Assembly (NCBI RefSeq): GCF_020075705.1
Contig: NZ_JAIQUM010000002.1
Span: forward strand, 62,001-126,000
Source of the DNA: Metabacillus rhizolycopersici
Lineage (GTDB): Bacteria > Bacillota > Bacilli > Bacillales > Bacillaceae
Direction: 5' to 3'
Length of the DNA: 64,000 nucleotides
In this document: one piece after another, positions 60,495 to 64,000 of the stretch
Layout of the letters: each line of letters begins with the position of its first letter
How positions within the stretch are numbered: position 1 is the stretch's first letter
Position numbers and translations under genes: made by a program
Notes under the pieces: generated by a model
Databases searched by the model: none
Seen by the model: only the letters and a program-made list of their open reading frames with translations
Told to the model about the DNA's origin: nothing

Positions 60495-60884
60495 TCAAAG
60501 TTTTTTTATTAATTGTCTAATCGCTTCAGAGATATCGATGTTTTTTTCTATACAGTAATTCTTAAGTCGGCCATATGAATCTTCGTCAAGTCTTACATGA
60601 ATAGAGTGATTATACTTTTCAGAATCTAGCTTCTTAGGCCTTCCTCTGGTCAATTTCCTCCTGTCTATCCCATCCTTCCAAACATTTATTATCACATACC
60701 CATGCTTAACGATCCAATTATCACAATTATTTTCCTTCCACATTTTAATTGCTCCATCCTTAAATTCCCTTTTAAATGTGGCTAGCTCTTCATCTTTTAA
60801 TTGTTTCATTACTGCCTTTTCCATAGCTTTATGCTCAATAAATTGTTGAAATTGGTCAAATGATGTAAATGTTAATTCTTTCAT
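60495..60884 (-). CDS. Ribbon-helix-helix domain protein
   Basis: A 129-residue protein. The C-terminal 37 residues fit a CopG/Arc-type ribbon-helix-helix: strand HSIHVRLDEDSYGRLKNYC, then helix NIDISEAIRQLIKKL. It is preceded by a basic linker RRKLTRGRPKKLD with an AT-hook-like RGRP core. The N-terminal 85 residues (FTSFDQFQQFIEHKAMEKAV) are unfamiliar and helical. ATG 60884 has GGAGAGGG upstream. It lacks a toxin partner next door. It is probably a DNA-binding protein, possibly autoregulatory; family not recognised further. Confidence 0.65.
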   Translation of the reverse strand: MKELTFTSFDQFQQFIEHKAMEKAVMKQLKDEELATFKREFKDGAIKMWKENNCDNWIVKHGYVIINVWKDGIDRRKLTRGRPKKLDSEKYNHSIHVRLDEDSYGRLKNYCIEKNIDISEAIRQLIKKL

Positions 60885-60972
60885 ATTCCCTCTCCTGATA
60901 AGCCATTTAGATAAACGAAAACTCCAATTTTTAAAAATCAATTTAGTTCTTTATTAGATATCACCAATTTTG

Positions 60973-62193
60973 TTAATTGTGTTCTATTATAGTCACTTTT
61001 CTAACTAAAATCTTATAAGAAAGAATTGCACCTATACTTGAGACTACCATAACAATCCCCATTGGAACAGCAGTATCTTCTCCTGCAATTCCTACAATTG
61101 GAGCAGCAATTGCACCTACTATAAAATTCGTTACGCCTAATAATGCTGAAGCACTTCCTGCGACGTTCCTATTATTTTGTAACGCAAGAGAATTACTCGT
61201 CGTACCTACTATCCCCACACTTGAAACAGTTAAAAATAAAGGTGGAATAATAAAAGCAAGTTTTACATTTAAGTAAATTAATAGTAATAAAGTTGATCCC
61301 CCAATTAAAGACATTAAGATTCCCGCAAATAATAAGGTTTTTTCATTTATTCGTCCTGCAAGTCTACCTGTTAACTGACTTGCAATCATAATCCCAATTC
61401 CATTCATAGCAAAAATCATACTATATGTATCTGTTGATGCACCATATACATGTTGAATGACAAACGAAGATCCAGAGATATAGGCAAACATCGTTGCAAA
61501 AATAAATCCATTTGAAAGAACATACCCCATAAATTGGTGATTCGTTACGAGCTGACCAAACGTTTTAATTGTATTTGTTAAGCCACCTGTAGAGCGATCC
61601 CTTTGATGTAAGGTTTCACTCAATCCAAAAAATACCAGTAGAAATGCAATGATTCCTATAATTGCCAACCCAAAAAAGATTGATTGCCATGGAAACCATT
61701 TCAATAACTGTGCTCCTACTATCGGTGCTAAGATCGGCGCCATCCCATTTACAAGCGCTAATAGTGAAAAAAACTTCGTCATTTCTGAACCTGAATAAAG
61801 ATCACGCACAACTGCTCGCGAAATAACCATGCCAGCAGCCCCAGCTAACCCTTGGATAAATCTAAGAAAAATAAACATTTCCATTGTTTGAGTAAATGAA
61901 ATAATAATAGAAGTAAACACATATAAGATCATTCCATATAACAACGGCTTCCTCCGCCCAAGTACGTCACTTAATGGTCCTGTAACGAGTTGGCCTAAGC
62001 AAGCACCTAATAGAAAAAAGGTAAGGCTCAACTGTACCATTGATGCTGACGTACTAAACTCTGCCGCTAAAATGGGGAAGGATGGTAAATACATATCGAT
62101 TGATAAAGGTCCAAAAGCGGCAAGTGTACCTAGAATTAGTGCAATAAACGCCTTTCTTTGCTGTTTAACGTTTTGTTTCTGTTCGATATTCAT
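60973..62193 (-). CDS. Bcr/CflA family multidrug efflux MFS transporter
   Basis: A 406-residue drug:proton antiporter with twelve membrane helices. Diagnostic segments are ALILGTLAAFGPLSIDMYLP at the N-terminus, GPLSDVLGRRKPLLYG (motif A), FLRFIQGLAGAAGMVISRAV and LRLVNGMAP-like LLALVNGMAPILAPIVGAQL. It is of the Bcr/CflA subfamily, which exports bicyclomycin, chloramphenicol and other compounds. GTGAGGAC precedes the ATG. Alone, or possibly transcribed with the RHH gene 90 bases downstream. Confidence 0.9.
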   Translation of the reverse strand: MNIEQKQNVKQQRKAFIALILGTLAAFGPLSIDMYLPSFPILAAEFSTSASMVQLSLTFFLLGACLGQLVTGPLSDVLGRRKPLLYGMILYVFTSIIISFTQTMEMFIFLRFIQGLAGAAGMVISRAVVRDLYSGSEMTKFFSLLALVNGMAPILAPIVGAQLLKWFPWQSIFFGLAIIGIIAFLLVFFGLSETLHQRDRSTGGLTNTIKTFGQLVTNHQFMGYVLSNGFIFATMFAYISGSSFVIQHVYGASTDTYSMIFAMNGIGIMIASQLTGRLAGRINEKTLLFAGILMSLIGGSTLLLLIYLNVKLAFIIPPLFLTVSSVGIVGTTSNSLALQNNRNVAGSASALLGVTNFIVGAIAAPIVGIAGEDTAVPMGIVMVVSSIGAILSYKILVRKVTIIEHN

Positions 62194-62291
62194 AAATTGT
62201 CCTCACATTCTTATTTATTCTATAAAAAATGGTAATCCTTTTTCTGGAAAATCACAACCTTTAAACTTTTATAATAATTAGTTATCCATTA

Positions 62292-62387
62292 TCACTTTGT
62301 TTTTGATTCATTATATCGTTTCATGAGGGCTTCATCGCGTTTTTTATGTTTCATTACCTTTTCTGCAATTCTGCCACGTCGGTTCAT
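62292..62387 (-). CDS. Possible 31-residue basic protein
   Basis: On the minus strand MNRRGRIAEKVMKHKKRDEA continues to a stop after KRYNESKTK. The frame is also open 12 codons upstream (RLDRSSERRNKS) to a stop. It is highly basic. The ribosome site is weak, and it may be the tail of a decayed gene rather than a real product. Confidence 0.3.
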   Translation of the reverse strand: MNRRGRIAEKVMKHKKRDEALMKRYNESKTK

Positions 62388-62551
62388 GGACTTATTCCGT
62401 CTTTCTGAAGATCTATCAAGTCTTTTCTTTGTTTGTTACGTCGTTTTCACACTTTATCACATCATATAGAATTCATCGCAGCAATTCTAAGGGCAGTTGC
62501 TTCCTCTCCCTTTATATAGTTCAAAAGGATGTTATATATGCCTACAATTAA

Positions 62552-62700
62552 GAAAAGCGCAAGCGCCTTGTTCAGCCTAAGGCAGGCATAAGACGCGCAT
62601 GAATAGAAGGGGCGTACTTTGCCTTCAATTCATGCGTGGCTAGACCTTAGAGGGGCTAGGCGCTGGAGCTGGACAGTTCTCGAAGCCTAAACTTATAAAT
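62552..62700 (+). repeat. Dispersed repeat family A, long copy with a third tail type
   Basis: AAGAAAAGCGCAAGCGCCTT opens it and GAGGGGCTAGGCGCTGG closes the body. The arms CGCATGAAT (62596-62604) and ATTCATGCG (62628-62636) pair exactly but differ in sequence from all other copies. The tail is AGCTGGACAGTTCTCGAAGC, unlike types 1 and 2. Confidence 0.85.
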
Positions 62701-62789
62701 TCTGATATTCTAAATGAAAAAACCAACTCCTATTTAAGCAAGAAGTTGGTTACCTTTCTTCTTTGTTTTCATCATCAAAGAAAACGAAT

Positions 62790-64000
62790 TTATTCTATTA
62801 CTTCTATGTCTTCTAATACGATTACTCTTAATTGCAAAATTCGCTTATCATCCATTTTTTCGACTTTAAATCGTATATTTTCAAACTGAACCTCAGGTTT
62901 TTCATCTTCATTTGGAATATAACCTAGCTGTCCGATCACAAATCCACTCAATGTATCAAATTCCTCCGTTTGTAAATCAATAGATAAGAGCTCTTCAACG
63001 ACATAAAGATTTGTTGTGCCAGGAATTAAATACTCATTATTATTCAATTCTATTATCTCTTCTTCATCCATACCAGGATCATCATATTCATCAAAAATAT
63101 TCCCTACAATTTCTTCAATAACATCTTCAATTGTTACAACCCCATCTGTTCCTCCGTATTCATCAATCGCTATAGTCATATGGATATTCCCCATTTGCAT
63201 TTCTTTTAGCAATTCATCTATTGGTTTTGACTCAAGAACAAAGTGTGGTTCTCGAATCAATTCTTTCATATGAAAAGCTGCTTCATCACAATTTTCAACA
63301 AACTGGATTAAATCCTTTACATGGAGGACTCCTAAGATGTGATCAATATTCCCTTTGTATACAGGAAATCTCGTATATTTTTCGGCGTTTACTAAATGAA
63401 CTGTCTCTTTTAAGCCATAGTTATAAGGGATTGCAACAATATTTGTCCGATGCGTCATGATATCGGATACTGTTTTATTATCAAATTCAAAAATATTATT
63501 AATCATTACTTTTTCTCGTTCTTGGATTGTCCCTCTTTCTTTCCCAACATCAACCATCATTCTAATTTCTTCTTCTGTTACATTTTCATCCTCAGCGTTC
63601 GGATCTACCCCGAATAGACGAACGATAAAGTTCATTGATAATGTCAATAATTTAACAAACGGGGCTGATATTTTCGATAAAAATGTAAGCGGAGCAACAG
63701 CAAACATTGAAATCTCCTCTGCCTTTTGTAATGCAAGCCGCTTTGGTACAAGCTCACCAAAAACCAACGTAAAATAAGATAAAATCAATGTAATTACTAT
63801 AACTGAAATTGTACCTAATAACTCCTCTGATATAGGAAGATTCCTTGCGGACAACATAACAGTTAACCTACTAGCAAAGTTTTCTGCTGCAAACGCACTT
63901 GCTAAAAATCCTGCCAATGTAATACCAATTTGGATCGTAGCCAAAAATCGACTAGGTTCTGATAATAAACTATTTAACATTTTTGCCTTTTTATCTCCGC
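62790..64000 (-). CDS. CNNM/HlyC-CorC family membrane protein (partial at window edge)
   Basis: The gene runs off the right edge: the frame is open beyond the first internal Met (GDKKAK precedes it), so the N-terminus is missing. What remains is the end of the DUF21 membrane domain (FLATIQIGITLAGFLASAFA, TLVFGELVPKRLALQKAEEI), a CBS pair (VSDIMTHRTNIVAIPYNYGL to ILGVLHVKDLIQF, then FVLESKPIDELLKEMQMGNI to GVVTIEDVIEEIVG) and the C-terminal CorC_HlyC domain (NLYVVEELLSIDLQTEEFDT). The family includes Mg2+/Co2+ efflux or regulatory proteins; older annotations call them hemolysins. A role in Mg2+ homeostasis is likely (family knowledge). Confidence 0.92.
   Translation of the reverse strand, partial: GDKKAKMLNSLLSEPSRFLATIQIGITLAGFLASAFAAENFASRLTVMLSARNLPISEELLGTISVIVITLILSYFTLVFGELVPKRLALQKAEEISMFAVAPLTFLSKISAPFVKLLTLSMNFIVRLFGVDPNAEDENVTEEEIRMMVDVGKERGTIQEREKVMINNIFEFDNKTVSDIMTHRTNIVAIPYNYGLKETVHLVNAEKYTRFPVYKGNIDHILGVLHVKDLIQFVENCDEAAFHMKELIREPHFVLESKPIDELLKEMQMGNIHMTIAIDEYGGTDGVVTIEDVIEEIVGNIFDEYDDPGMDEEEIIELNNNEYLIPGTTNLYVVEELLSIDLQTEEFDTLSGFVIGQLGYIPNEDEKPEVQFENIRFKVEKMDDKRILQLRVIVLEDIEVIE

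Overview
The window is AT-rich, tightly packed DNA from an endospore-forming, aerobic member of the Bacillaceae. The evidence is an alpha/beta-type small acid-soluble spore protein, SpoVR, strong GGAGG ribosome sites, many TTG starts, and a gene set with close counterparts in Bacillus subtilis (HemAT, NsrR, YhdB, PgcA, YhcX, YhcV, YhcU, YhcT, sortase D, the YclNOPQ-type iron transporter). I see no rRNA, tRNA, CRISPR array or prophage. The 3' half keeps the flavour of the B. subtilis yhc/yhd region (nsrR, spoVR, yhdB, yhcF/G-like, pgcA, yhcX, yhcV, yhcU, yhcT, srtD), interrupted by other genes.

Layout. 0-5.5 kb: a Tat island, with tatA and tatC leftward and a Tat-signal dehydrogenase pair (subunit 3 plus GMC flavoprotein), a lipoprotein and a second tatA rightward. 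5.6-11.1 kb: a zinc-ribbon protein, a SASP gene, a YbjQ/membrane-protein pair, HemAT, an NhaC antiporter and a frameshifted acetyltransferase. 11.2-15.1 kb: an adenosylcobalamin riboswitch followed by class I ribonucleotide reductase nrdA-nrdB. 15.1-26.7 kb: SulP and FUSC membrane proteins, DedA, YitT, catalase, an oxidoreductase and a HAD phosphatase, with a 900-base hairpin-rich spacer at 17.5-18.4 kb and an orphan mini-transcription unit at 20.5 kb. 27.3-28.6 kb: a decayed IS200/IS605-type tnpB. 28.9-34.4 kb: ynfA, the arsRBC operon, an exporter, a methyltransferase with an ArsR-like operator, and paired fluoride channels. 34.5-42 kb: spoVR, ferritin-like protein, nsrR, adenine deaminase, M14 peptidase, yhdB. 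42-54 kb: GntR-ABC transporter unit, pgcA, yhcX, yhcV, a disulfide-exchange pair, yhcU, yhcT, sortase D, an acyl-CoA dehydrogenase. 54-64 kb: CorA, a Fur-regulated siderophore importer, an RHH protein, a Bcr/CflA pump and a CNNM/HlyC protein cut by the window edge.

Functional themes are stress and ion homeostasis (arsenic, fluoride, Na+, Mg2+, iron, peroxide, nitric oxide), spore formation and protein export. The most unusual material is non-coding: two dispersed structured repeat families. One (at least seven copies) has hairpin arms that change in a compensatory way between copies. There are also several exact long palindromes at promoters, a 21-base-period tandem repeat, a possible pseudoknot beside the tnpB remnant, and four gene tails left by decay (VOC/PhnB-like, PfkB-like, DoxX-like, and the maa gene).
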